Shown: positions 9,157-15,957 of the stretch, in pieces
How the letters are laid out: the number at the start of each line of letters is the position of its first letter
How positions within the stretch are numbered: the stretch's first letter is position 1
Origin: Roseovarius sp.
GTDB lineage: Bacteria; Pseudomonadota; Alphaproteobacteria; Rhodobacterales; Rhodobacteraceae
Length of the DNA: 64,000 nt
Direction of reading: 5' to 3'
Assembly (NCBI RefSeq): GCF_030373445.1
Contig: NZ_JAUCYU010000001.1
Span: 124,001-188,000 of the forward strand
Notes under the pieces: generated by a model
Seen by the model: the letters and a program-made list of their open reading frames with translations, nothing else
Told to the model about the DNA's origin: nothing
The model's database searches: none
Made by a program: the position numbers and the translations under genes

Positions 9157-9209
9157 TTAACCACGTTTGGCGCGGGCGTATTTACTTTTCGTAAGCATAA
9201 TCACATTAT
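9157..9209 (+). promoter_or_regulatory. Promoter of antisense RNA 1 with upstream TTAACC site
   Basis: -35 TTTACT (9181-9186), 17-bp spacer, -10 CATTAT (9204-9209). TTAACC (9157-9162) begins exactly 24 bp before the -35. The same three elements at the same distances recur at 9516-9568 and 9879-9931, which is the main support. Confidence 0.65.
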
Positions 9210-9215
9210 CAAAGG

Positions 9216-9292
9216 GTATCGGAAATCGCTTTTCAGGTTCATCACCTAAGAGTCGACCCTGCGGAGGTGCTTCTCCGCAGGGTCTTTCCTTG
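9216..9292 (+). ncRNA. Candidate antitoxin-type antisense RNA, copy 1
   Basis: Predicted from a conserved promoter and an intrinsic terminator: a perfect 12-bp stem (GACCCTGCGGAG 9255-9266, CTCCGCAGGGTC 9273-9284, loop GTGCTT) and the tail TTTCCTTG. The ~75-nt RNA carries TCAGGTTCATCACCT (9232-9246), a 15-nt perfect complement to the ribosome site and start region of the peptide gene at 9300-9395. It also carries TCGGAAATC, complementary to codons 7-9 of the same gene. The RNA lies next to its target on the opposite strand, not overlapping the target's start, as in tisB/istR and zor/orz type I systems. Ends are inferred. Confidence 0.6.
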
Positions 9293-9299
9293 TTTCGGG

Positions 9300-9395
9300 T
9301 CAGACCCCGATCCAAAGGCGGATGATGGTCACGATCAGCGTTGCCGCCGCGAGGATCACCATCCACTTTCGGAAATCATTTTCGCTCAGGTTCAT
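9300..9395 (-). CDS. Small hydrophobic peptide, candidate type I toxin, copy 1
   Basis: A 31-codon frame: a polar N-terminus (MNLSENDFRKW), then one hydrophobic stretch (MVILAAATLIVTII) and RLWIGV, the layout of small membrane-active type I toxins. A strong ribosome site, GGAGGTG, touches the ATG at 9395; an in-frame GTG (9398) aligns with the start of copy 2. Comparison with copy 2 supports translation: over 21 aligned codons from Phe8 onward most differences are synonymous third-base changes (TTC/TTT, CGA/CGG, AAG/AAA, CTC/CTG, ACC/ACG, CGC/AGG). The family is not one I recognise. The overlapping longer minus-strand frame (9157-9366) shows no such pattern. Confidence 0.6.
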   Translation of the reverse strand: MNLSENDFRKWMVILAAATLIVTIIRLWIGV

Positions 9396-9515
9396 CACCT
9401 CCAGACACTGCAAAGGGTTGCAGCGAAGCGGAGTGTGGGGGCGAGGCATGAAGGAAAGCCTAAAATTGCGTGCAAAACCGGAAGCCGAGGTGAGCCCATT
9501 CGCTCAAAGCGCGGA

Positions 9516-9568
9516 TTAACCGTGGGCGGGGGCGCGTTGTTTACTTCCTGTTAGAAAAATCGCATCAT
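9516..9568 (+). promoter_or_regulatory. Promoter of antisense RNA 2 with upstream TTAACC site
   Basis: TTAACC 9516-9521, -35 TTTACT 9540-9545, 17-bp spacer, -10 CATCAT 9563-9568. Spacing is identical to copies 1 and 3. Confidence 0.65.
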
Positions 9569-9574
9569 AACGGA

Positions 9575-9654
9575 AGAACGAAAGTTGTTTCTTCGGTGGC
9601 TTCGCCCCTCGAAACCGACCCCGCAGAGTTGCCGCTCTGCGGGGTCTTTCCTTG
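9575..9654 (+). ncRNA. Candidate antitoxin-type antisense RNA, copy 2
   Basis: It ends in a 12-bp stem with two compensatory changes relative to copy 1 (GACCCCGCAGAG 9617-9628, CTCTGCGGGGTC 9635-9646) and the same tail TTTCCTTG. Its recognition stretch GTGGCTTCGCCCCTC (9596-9610) differs from copies 1 and 3. It matches the start region of peptide gene 2 (GAGGAGGTGAAGCCAC) over 15 pairs with one bulged A and one G-U pair. Paired stem changes and target co-variation indicate selection on RNA structure and pairing. Ends are inferred. Confidence 0.58.
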
Positions 9655-9674
9655 GCCAAAGGTCAGACTCCCAG

Positions 9675-9761
9675 TCAAAGCCTGATGATCGTCGCCAGCA
9701 GCGTTCCCGCCGCCAGGATGACCATCCATTTCCGAAAGTATTCCTCGGTCAGTGGCTTCAC
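9675..9761 (-). CDS. Small hydrophobic peptide, candidate type I toxin, copy 2 (altered start)
   Basis: A 28-codon homologue of the peptide at 9300-9395, with core FRKWMVILAAGTLLATIIRL. The ATG of copy 1 is AAG here, so the only start in the aligned position is GTG at 9761, which abuts GAGGAG with almost no spacing. An in-frame TGA lies three codons upstream. The Trp that follows RL in copy 1 is a stop here. It may be poorly translated or start at the internal Met (9725). The copy could be decaying, yet the synonymous drift suggests it was translated for most of its history. Confidence 0.5.
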   Translation of the reverse strand: MKPLTEEYFRKWMVILAAGTLLATIIRL

Positions 9762-9878
9762 CTCCTCTCACTGCAAAGGGGTGCAGCGAGAAATAGAGTT
9801 GCCGCCGAAGATGAAGGAACGCCTAAAACTGTTCGCAATTCGAGATGTGGAGCCTGCGCGGCGCTGAACCCGGTGCGG

Positions 9879-9931
9879 TTAACCGCCTTGGACATCGCCG
9901 AGTTTACTTTTTGTTAGAGAAGCCGCATCAT
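9879..9931 (+). promoter_or_regulatory. Promoter of antisense RNA 3 with upstream TTAACC site
   Basis: TTAACC 9879-9884, -35 TTTACT 9903-9908, 17-bp spacer, -10 CATCAT 9926-9931, the same geometry as the other two copies. Confidence 0.65.
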
Positions 9932-9937
9932 AAGAAG

Positions 9938-10014
9938 GTATCGAAACCTATCATTCAGGTTCATCACCTAATGAGTGACCCTGCGGAGCTGCTACTCCGC
10001 AGGGTCTTTCCTTG
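9938..10014 (+). ncRNA. Candidate orphan antisense RNA, copy 3
   Basis: The terminator stem is GACCCTGCGGAG (9977-9988) / CTCCGCAGGGTC (9995-10006), with tail TTTCCTTG. It keeps TTCAGGTTCATCACCT, the same 15-nt complement to peptide gene 1 as in copy 1. No peptide gene follows: the stop codon of smc lies 26 bp beyond. It could act in trans on the copy 1 message, and its terminator also sits at the convergent end of smc. Confidence 0.55.
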
Positions 10015-10039
10015 TCACGGGTCAAGCAGCACGACCCAC

Positions 10040-13000
10040 TCAGGCCACCATCTGCTCGGCCTTTTTGAGGTCGACGGAGACAAGCTGGCTTACGCCCTTC
10101 TCGCCCATGGTGACGCCGAAGAGGCGGTCCATCCGGCTCATCGTCACGGCGTGGTGGGTGATGATCAGGAAGCGGGTTTCGGTGCGGCGGCACATCTCGT
10201 CGAGCAGGTCGCAGAAGCGGCCCACGTTGGCGTCGTCGAGCGGCGCGTCGACCTCGTCGAGCACGCAGATCGGCGCCGGGTTGGCGAGGAAGACGGCGAA
10301 GATCAGCGCCAGCGCCGTCAGCGTCTGCTCGCCCCCCGAGAGGAGCGACAGGGTGGCCAGTTTCTTGCCCGGCGGCTGGCACATGATCTCGAGCCCGGCG
10401 TCGAGCGGGTCGTCGCTTTCGACCATCACGAGGTTGGCCTCGCCGCCGCCGAAGAGGTGCTGGAACAGCATGGTGAAGTTGGAATTCACCTGTTCGAAGG
10501 CGGTCAGCAGGCGCTCGCGCCCCTCGCGGTTCAGGGACGCGATGCCGCTGCGCAGGGTGCGAATCGCCTCCTCCAGATCGGCCTTCTCGGCGGTAAGGGA
10601 GTCGTGCTCCTCCTGCACCTCCTTGGCGTCTTCCTCGGCGCGCAGGTTCACGGCGCCCAGTGCGTCGCGCTGGCGCTTGAGGCGGTTGACGTCGGCCTCG
10701 ATGGCGTCGGCGCCGGGCATGTTGTCGGGGTCGGCCTCGAGCCGGTCGAGCAGCTTGGCGGGGGTCGTCTCCTGCTCTTCCTCGATGCGCTCGGCGGCGT
10801 GATCGCGGGCCTCGACGGCGGCCTCGGCGCGGGCCTCGGCGCGGGCGCGGGCCTCGCGCGCGTCGGAGGCGGCGCGTTCGGCATCCCGCTCGGCGGCAAC
10901 GGCCTCGCGCAGATTGCCCTCGGCGGTGGAGAGGGCGTCGGCGGCCTCGGCCTTGCGCTTCTCGGCGCTGGCGATCTGGCCGGAGAGGTCGTCACGCTGG
11001 GCCGAGAGTTCGGCGGGCTTGGCCTGCGCCTCGGAGAGTTCCTCCTCGGAGGCGGTCTTGCGCTCGGCCAGCTCGGCGCTGCGTTTCTCGGCGGTTTCCA
11101 GACGGTTGCGCCAGCCGGTGACTTCCTTGGCCACCTCCTGCGCCCGCTTGGCGCGGGCCTCGCCTTCGCGGCGGAGCTCGTCATGGGCCGAGCGCCTGGC
11201 CATCATGGTCATGCGCGCGGCTTCGACCGTCATCTTGACGTCGTCGACCCCGGCGCGGGCCTCGTCGAGGTCTTCCAGCGCGTTCTGCGCCGCCTCGGCC
11301 TCGTTGAGCGCCTTGCGGGCCGACAGCGCCTCCTCCTCGTGCCGGGTGACGGCGAGGCCCAGGGATTCCAGCCGCGACTGGGCGAGGTTGCGGTCGGCCT
11401 CGGCGCGGGAGAGGGCGCGGCTGGCGTCGTTGACGGCGGCATCGGCGGCGCGACGGGCCTCGCGGGCCTGCTTGTCGGCCTCGGTCAGGTCGGCGAGGCG
11501 CTTGCGCAGGGCCTCGTGCGCGCCGCTGGCGCCCTCGGCGCGGGCGGTGGCGTGGGCGAGCTGCTGCTTGAGTTCTTCCAGCCGGTTGAGCTGTTGCAGG
11601 CGGAGCGCGGCGGCCGAGGGCGCATCCTCGGCCCAGGCGCGGTAGCCGTCCCAGCGCCAGAGGTCGCCCTCGGTGCTGACGAGACGCTGGCCGGGCAGAA
11701 GCTCGGCCTGAAGGCGGGGGCCGTATTCGGGCTCGACAAGGCCGATCTGGCTGAGCCGGCGTTGCAGGACATCCGGCACGTTGACATGGTCGCACAGCGG
11801 CGCGACGCCATCGGGCAGCGGCTGTGCCTCGGGGTAGCCCGGCAGGCGGGTCCAGCCGGAGGGGCCGTCAGCCTCGACTTCCGGCGCGCGCAGGTCGTCG
11901 GCGAGCGCGGCGCCGAGGGCTTTCTCGTAACCCGGCGTGACGGTGAGCGCGTCGAGGATCTGGCCGCCCTCGGCGGTGTCGCGGTCGACGAGACGGGCGA
12001 GTGCCGAGACCTCGGCGGAGAGCGCGTTGACCTCGCCCTCGGCCTCGGAGCGTTCGGCGCGGGCGTCGGCCTCGCGCGATTGCGCCTCGGCGCGGGCTTC
12101 GTCGGCGAGTGTCAGGGTTTCCTCGGCCGACTCGGCGGTCTTGACGGCCTTCGCCTCTTCCTGCTGCGCGGTGTCGTAGTCGGTTTTCGCCTTGTCCAGC
12201 GCCTCGCGCGAGGTTTCGGCGGCGGTGCGGGCGCGGGCGGCTTCGGCTTCGCTTTTCTCGAGGGTTTTCCTGTAGTCCTCGACCGTCCGCTGGGCCGATT
12301 GGTGGCGGGCGGAGAGGCGGGCCACGTCCTCGGTCAGCTGGCTGAGGTCGGTTTCGCGCTCTTGCAGGATGGTGGCGGCGTCGTGGGATTCCTGCGCGGC
12401 CTCGGCGAGCCGGTCCTCGTGGCCTTCGGAGGCGTCTTCCAGTTCCTGCGCCTCCTCCTCGAGCCGGGCGATGGTTTCGCCGGCGTCGCGGTTGAGGCTG
12501 TCCTCGCGCTCGATATCGCGGGCAAGCTGGGTGATGCGGGATTCCAGCGTCTCGATGCGGGCGCGGGCGGTGGCCTCCTGCTCGTCGAGCGAATCGATGG
12601 CGACCTGCACGCGCTGCATGATGGCGGCGGCGATGGCCTCTTCCTCGCGCAGGGGCGGCAGGGCGGCCTCGGCGGCGGCACGGAGGCGGTCGGCCTCGCG
12701 CGCGGCGGCCTCGGCGCGGGAGGTGTCGGCGGTGCGCTCGCGCAGCTGCGCCTCGGCGGCGGCGCGGGCCTCGTCGGCCTCCTTCCAGCGGCGATAGAGG
12801 AGGAGACCCTCGGCATGGCGCAGTTCCTCGCCGATCTTGCGGTAGCGAGCGGCCTGCCGGGCCTGACGTTCCAGCTGGGCGAGCTGCGCGGCGAGCTGTT
12901 CGATGACGTCGTCGACCCGTGTGAGGTTCTGTTCGGCGCCGTTCAGCTTCAACTCGGCCTCGTGCCGGCGCTGGTAGAGGCCGGAGATGCCGGCGGCCTC

Positions 13001-13495
13001 CTCGAGGATGCGGCGGCGGGCCTTGGGCTTGGCATTGATCAGCTCGGAAATCTGGCCCTGGCGCACCAGCGCCGGCGAATGGGCGCCGGTCGAGGCGTCG
13101 GCGAAGAGCATCTGCACGTCGCGGGCGCGGACATCCTTGCCGTTGACCTTGTAGGCGGAGCCCACGTCGCGGGTGATGCGGCGGATGATTTCCAGGTGGT
13201 CGGATTCGTTGAAGCCGGCGGGCGCCAGACGGTCGGAATTGTCGATATGGATCGACACTTCGGCGAAGTTGCGGGCCGGGCGCGAGGCGGCACCGGCGAA
13301 GATCACGTCCTCCATCCCCGAGCCGCGCATCGAGGTGGGGCGGTTCTCGCCCATGACCCAGCGCAGCGCCTCCAGCAGGTTCGACTTGCCACAGCCGTTG
13401 GGGCCCACCACGCCGGTGAGGCCGTTCTGGATATAGAGGTCGGTCGGGTCGACGAAGCTCTTGAAGCCGGTCAGCCTGAGTTTTGAGAACTGCAC
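10040..13495 (-). CDS. smc: Chromosome segregation protein SMC
   Basis: An ATPase of the bacterial condensin that organises and segregates the chromosome. The 1151-residue length is normal. The N-terminal head has Walker A at 31-38 (GPNGCGKS). Long coiled coils (about 170-495 and 655-990), very rich in Ala, Glu and Arg, flank a hinge at ~510-640. The C-terminal head has the ABC signature LSGGEQ at 1052 and Walker B ICVLDEVDAPLDDANV. The helix-like Ala/Glu/Arg codons leave huge open frames on the other strand, which are artefacts. scpA and scpB are not in the window. ATG at 13495 gives the canonical MQFSKLRLTGFKSFVDPT start. Confidence 0.97.
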   Translation of the reverse strand: MQFSKLRLTGFKSFVDPTDLYIQNGLTGVVGPNGCGKSNLLEALRWVMGENRPTSMRGSGMEDVIFAGAASRPARNFAEVSIHIDNSDRLAPAGFNESDHLEIIRRITRDVGSAYKVNGKDVRARDVQMLFADASTGAHSPALVRQGQISELINAKPKARRRILEEAAGISGLYQRRHEAELKLNGAEQNLTRVDDVIEQLAAQLAQLERQARQAARYRKIGEELRHAEGLLLYRRWKEADEARAAAEAQLRERTADTSRAEAAAREADRLRAAAEAALPPLREEEAIAAAIMQRVQVAIDSLDEQEATARARIETLESRITQLARDIEREDSLNRDAGETIARLEEEAQELEDASEGHEDRLAEAAQESHDAATILQERETDLSQLTEDVARLSARHQSAQRTVEDYRKTLEKSEAEAARARTAAETSREALDKAKTDYDTAQQEEAKAVKTAESAEETLTLADEARAEAQSREADARAERSEAEGEVNALSAEVSALARLVDRDTAEGGQILDALTVTPGYEKALGAALADDLRAPEVEADGPSGWTRLPGYPEAQPLPDGVAPLCDHVNVPDVLQRRLSQIGLVEPEYGPRLQAELLPGQRLVSTEGDLWRWDGYRAWAEDAPSAAALRLQQLNRLEELKQQLAHATARAEGASGAHEALRKRLADLTEADKQAREARRAADAAVNDASRALSRAEADRNLAQSRLESLGLAVTRHEEEALSARKALNEAEAAQNALEDLDEARAGVDDVKMTVEAARMTMMARRSAHDELRREGEARAKRAQEVAKEVTGWRNRLETAEKRSAELAERKTASEEELSEAQAKPAELSAQRDDLSGQIASAEKRKAEAADALSTAEGNLREAVAAERDAERAASDAREARARAEARAEAAVEARDHAAERIEEEQETTPAKLLDRLEADPDNMPGADAIEADVNRLKRQRDALGAVNLRAEEDAKEVQEEHDSLTAEKADLEEAIRTLRSGIASLNREGRERLLTAFEQVNSNFTMLFQHLFGGGEANLVMVESDDPLDAGLEIMCQPPGKKLATLSLLSGGEQTLTALALIFAVFLANPAPICVLDEVDAPLDDANVGRFCDLLDEMCRRTETRFLIITHHAVTMSRMDRLFGVTMGEKGVSQLVSVDLKKAEQMVA

Positions 13496-13549
13496 TGTGC
13501 TTGCCCCTTGTGGCCGGTGACGCGCCGGTGATTCCGGTCTTGGGGACCA

Positions 13550-13578
13550 ATGAGAGAGAGGCGAGGGCCACCTGTCAA
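13550..13578 (-). promoter_or_regulatory. Probable sigma70 promoter of smc
   Basis: Reading leftward: TTGACA (13578-13573), 17-bp spacer, TCTCAT (13555-13550), about 55 bases before the smc start. A perfect DnaA-box-like TTATCCACA lies upstream at 13614-13622. Confidence 0.5.
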
Positions 13579-13789
13579 CGGGGTTTGCCCCGGATATGGG
13601 TTAATCTGTGCCGTTATCCACAAGATATTGCGCATTGCCGGGTGAAATTGGCGGGGTTTGGCGCATGGCGCGCGCCGCCTCCCTGCCCCGGCGCCTTGCC
13701 GCTGTCTTGCCGTCGGCCTGCGCCGGGATGTCGCAATCGGCCTTGACGCAACGGCGGTCGGGCCTCATACCGGAGGGTGCAAGGGTCCC

Positions 13790-13976
13790 CATATGGGTGC
13801 AAAGCACTCGGGGATAAATCGGGAATGACGTGACGGCGGACCCAATTCGGGAGCCCAGGCGTCAGCCGCCCCCGCGACTGTAAGCGGTGAGCCCCCTGCC
13901 ACATGCCACCGGGCCGGAAACGGCCTTGGGAAGGCGGCAGGACAGGCTATGACCCGCGAGCCAGGAGACCAGCCTT
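13790..13976 (+). promoter_or_regulatory. Cobalamin (adenosylcobalamin) riboswitch
   Basis: The conserved blocks occur in order: GGTGCAAAGCACTCGGGG, AAATCGGGAATGACGTG, CCCGCGACTGTAAGCGG, GCCACCGGG, TTGGGAAGGCGG and the B12 box core GAGCCAGGAGACC (13958-13970). A short inverted repeat (GCCTC / GAGGC, 13995-14010) precedes the AAGGAAGGAG ribosome site of cbtB and is a likely expression platform. By family knowledge the switch lowers expression when cobalamin is plentiful. The stretch 13496-13789 before it holds the smc promoter and no gene. Confidence 0.93.
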
Positions 13977-14027
13977 TGCGTGATGCAATCCACGCCTCGG
14001 GTGAGAGGCAAGGAAGGAGTAAAGACT

Positions 14028-14192
14028 ATGACCGCACTGGTTCAATCCGCTTCCAAATCGACCGTTCTGCCGGCTGTTGCCGCCCTGCTGCTGGGCTTCG
14101 GCATCCTGACGCTGGCCGGCCACGTGCAGGCCGCGGCGCTGCATGACGCCGCCCACGACGTGCGCCACGCCACCGGCTTTCCCTGCCACTGA
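14028..14192 (+). CDS. cbtB: Cobalt transporter subunit CbtB
   Basis: A 54-residue one-helix membrane protein with a His-rich C-terminus (ALHDAAHDVRHATGFPCH), the hallmark of CbtB. Residues ~13-36 form the membrane segment. CbtA and CbtB together are thought to take up cobalt. The gene follows the cobalamin riboswitch directly with a strong AAGGAAGGAG site; cbtA starts three bases after its stop. Confidence 0.92.
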   Translation: MTALVQSASKSTVLPAVAALLLGFGILTLAGHVQAAALHDAAHDVRHATGFPCH

Positions 14193-14195
14193 GCC

Positions 14196-14888
14196 ATGTT
14201 TCAGCGTATCCTGACCAGCGCGCTGTTCGCTGGGTTCTGCGCGGGGCTGATCGCCGCCGCGCTGCAGTTCGCGTTCGTCCAGCCGGTGCTTCTGCATGCG
14301 GAGCTGTACGAGGGCGGTGAGCTTGTCCATTTCGGCGCCGAGGCGGTGTCGGCCCATCCCGAGTTGCCGGGTTTCGACCCGGTGCGCGACGGGATGAGCG
14401 TGCTTTTCTCGGCGTTGATCTACGTGGGCTATGCCTTCATCCTCGTCGCCGGAATGGCGATGGCGGCCGAGCGCGGCGTGCGGATCGACGCCCGCACCGG
14501 GCTGATCTGGGGCATCGCGGGGTTCATCGCGTTCCACTTCGCGCCGGCCTTCTCGCTGCCGCCGGAAGTGCCCGGCGTAGCCGCGGCCGATCTGGCCGCG
14601 CGGCAGGTCTGGTGGTGGGGCACGGTGGCCGCCACCGGGATCGGCCTTGCCATGATCGGGCTGGGGCGCGGGCTGGCCGCGACGGGGGCGGGCATCGTGC
14701 TGATCCTCGCCCCGCACGTGATCGGCGCGCCGCATCCCGCCAGTTTCGCCGGGCCGGTGCCGCCGGAACTAGCCGCGCTGTTCGCCAGCCGGGCGCTCGG
14801 CACGGGCTTTGCCGTCTGGGCGGTGATGGGCTGCCTTGCCGGGTATTTCTGGCAGCGCGAGGCGGCGGGCGAGACCGCCACCGCCTGA
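14196..14888 (+). CDS. cbtA: Cobalt transporter subunit CbtA
   Basis: A 230-residue protein with about five membrane helices, starting MFQRILTSALFAGFCAGLIAA as in CbtA proteins. Conserved His residues occur in loops (FHFAPAFSLPPEVPG, APHVIGAPHP), suitable for metal passage. Riboswitch control plus cbtB and the cobalamin genes downstream support cobalt uptake for B12 synthesis. Confidence 0.92.
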   Translation: MFQRILTSALFAGFCAGLIAAALQFAFVQPVLLHAELYEGGELVHFGAEAVSAHPELPGFDPVRDGMSVLFSALIYVGYAFILVAGMAMAAERGVRIDARTGLIWGIAGFIAFHFAPAFSLPPEVPGVAAADLAARQVWWWGTVAATGIGLAMIGLGRGLAATGAGIVLILAPHVIGAPHPASFAGPVPPELAALFASRALGTGFAVWAVMGCLAGYFWQREAAGETATA

Positions 14889-14955
14889 GCGCGGAAACTG
14901 CTATCCTGTCCGGGCGGCCAACGCGCCGCCCGGCTGTACGACAGGGGGATACCGC

Positions 14956-15453
14956 ATGCCGAAGACCTTCATATTCCTGATCATCGGCCTGTTCTTCGGA
15001 ACCGGCGCGGGGTTCCTTCTGGCGGCCAGCACCGGCGCGCAGGTCGAAGGGCACGCGCACGGGGCCGATGTGCATGACCATTCCGCGCACGATCATGGCG
15101 AGGGAACGGAGGGGCACGACCATTCGCAACTGACCGAGGCGGAGGGCCCGGCGCCGGAGCTGTCGATCGCCTTTCACCCCGACGGGGCGCAGAGCCGCAA
15201 CCTCGAGATCATCGTGCAGAACTTCACCTTCGACCCGCAGGCGGTGAACGGCGCGCACGTGCCGGGCCACGGCCACGCCCATGTCTACGTGAACGGCGTC
15301 AAGATCGCCCGCGCCTACGCGCCGTGGTTCCACCTCTCGGCGCTGCCGGTGGGCGAGCACGAAGTGCGGGTCACGCTCAACGCCAACGACCACACGCAAC
15401 TGGCCGTCGAGGGGGAGCCGATCGAGGTGACCGAGACGCTGGTGATCGAATGA
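14956..15453 (+). CDS. His-rich membrane-anchored/exported protein of unknown function
   Basis: 165 residues. An N-terminal hydrophobic segment (TFIFLIIGLFFGTGAGFLLA) is followed by a His/Asp-rich stretch (GHAHGADVHDHSAHDHG, then HDHS) and a beta-rich domain with further His (VPGHGHAHVYVNGVKIARAY; WFHLSALPVGEHEVRV), which looks like a compact immunoglobulin- or cupredoxin-like fold. Position after riboswitch-cbtB-cbtA suggests an extracytoplasmic cobalt-binding role; that is inference. I do not recognise a named family. ATG at 14956 follows ACAGGGGGATACCGC. Confidence 0.7.
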   Translation: MPKTFIFLIIGLFFGTGAGFLLAASTGAQVEGHAHGADVHDHSAHDHGEGTEGHDHSQLTEAEGPAPELSIAFHPDGAQSRNLEIIVQNFTFDPQAVNGAHVPGHGHAHVYVNGVKIARAYAPWFHLSALPVGEHEVRVTLNANDHTQLAVEGEPIEVTETLVIE

Positions 15454-15496
15454 TGGCGCTTGTGGCTGGCGTGGGTTTTGGGGGCGCTGCCCCCGA

Positions 15497-15553
15497 CGTT
15501 GAAACCCCTTGGGTTTCAACGCCTCCCCCGGGATATTTCCGGCCAGAAGAAGC
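15497..15553 (+). repeat. Composite intergenic repeat, copy 2
   Basis: A perfect 11-bp stem (CGTTGAAACCC / GGGTTTCAACG, loop CTT) is followed by CTCCCCCGGGATATTTCC and GGCCAGAAGAAGC. It has the same layout as 7830-7906, with an unrelated stem sequence. It lies at the convergent end of the His-rich and DUF1636 genes and could serve as a terminator. Confidence 0.6.
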
Positions 15554-15572
15554 GCCGGTGGTGCGCCCTGTT

Positions 15573-15899
15573 TCAGGCCGGGACGCGGCCGATCAGGCAG
15601 AAGCGCAGGCGGCCCGCCGGGCGGGCGTCTTCGATCCAGCCGTCGGGCGTCTCGGCGTAGAGGGCGGCGAAGGCCAGCGTGTCGGCAAGGTCGGTCTCGG
15701 GCGCGATATCGCCGAAGAGATAGGTGGCCTTGCCCGGCGCGGTGAAGGCCACCGACAGGGGGCGGGCGCAGTTCGACAGGCAGTCATGCGCCTGCACCTC
15801 GAAATCCATTCCGCGCGAGGCGAGCGCCGCGCGCAAGGTGTCGGCAAAGCCCTTGCCGTCACTCCCCTCGCATGTTGAACAGACCACGATCCGGTGCAT
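15573..15899 (-). CDS. DUF1636 family small Cys protein (second copy)
   Basis: A 108-residue protein with VCSTCEGSDG near the start, HDCLSNCARPLSVAF, and GKATYLFGDI, the Cys pattern and GKA(T)YLFGD motif of DUF1636. Compared with the 4322-4717 homologue it is shorter and lacks the acidic tail. It is transcribed away from cobW (divergent, 58 bases apart) inside the cobalamin cluster. Function is unknown; a role in metal or iron-sulfur handling for B12 synthesis is plausible. Confidence 0.75.
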   Translation of the reverse strand: MHRIVVCSTCEGSDGKGFADTLRAALASRGMDFEVQAHDCLSNCARPLSVAFTAPGKATYLFGDIAPETDLADTLAFAALYAETPDGWIEDARPAGRLRFCLIGRVPA

Positions 15900-15957
15900 G
15901 GGGTTCGCCTAGGCGATCGCCGCACCGCTGACAAGCTTTTCGGAAGGAGCTTCACGA

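Noticed and set aside
9157..9366. A 69-codon minus-strand frame through peptide gene 1, with a similar one at 9565-9771
   Set aside because: The two share sequence only because the DNA repeats; changes between them are mostly non-synonymous and polar residues dominate, unlike the short hydrophobic frame.
9845..13486. A 1213-codon open frame on the plus strand, opposite smc
   Set aside because: It is a Gly/Leu/Val/Gly-rich shadow of the Ala/Glu/Arg codons of the smc coiled coils; it has no domain, no ribosome site and spans the whole real gene.
13614..13622. TTATCCACA as part of a replication origin
   Set aside because: A single DnaA-box-like 9-mer; no cluster of boxes, no AT-rich unwinding region and no dnaA/dnaN nearby.
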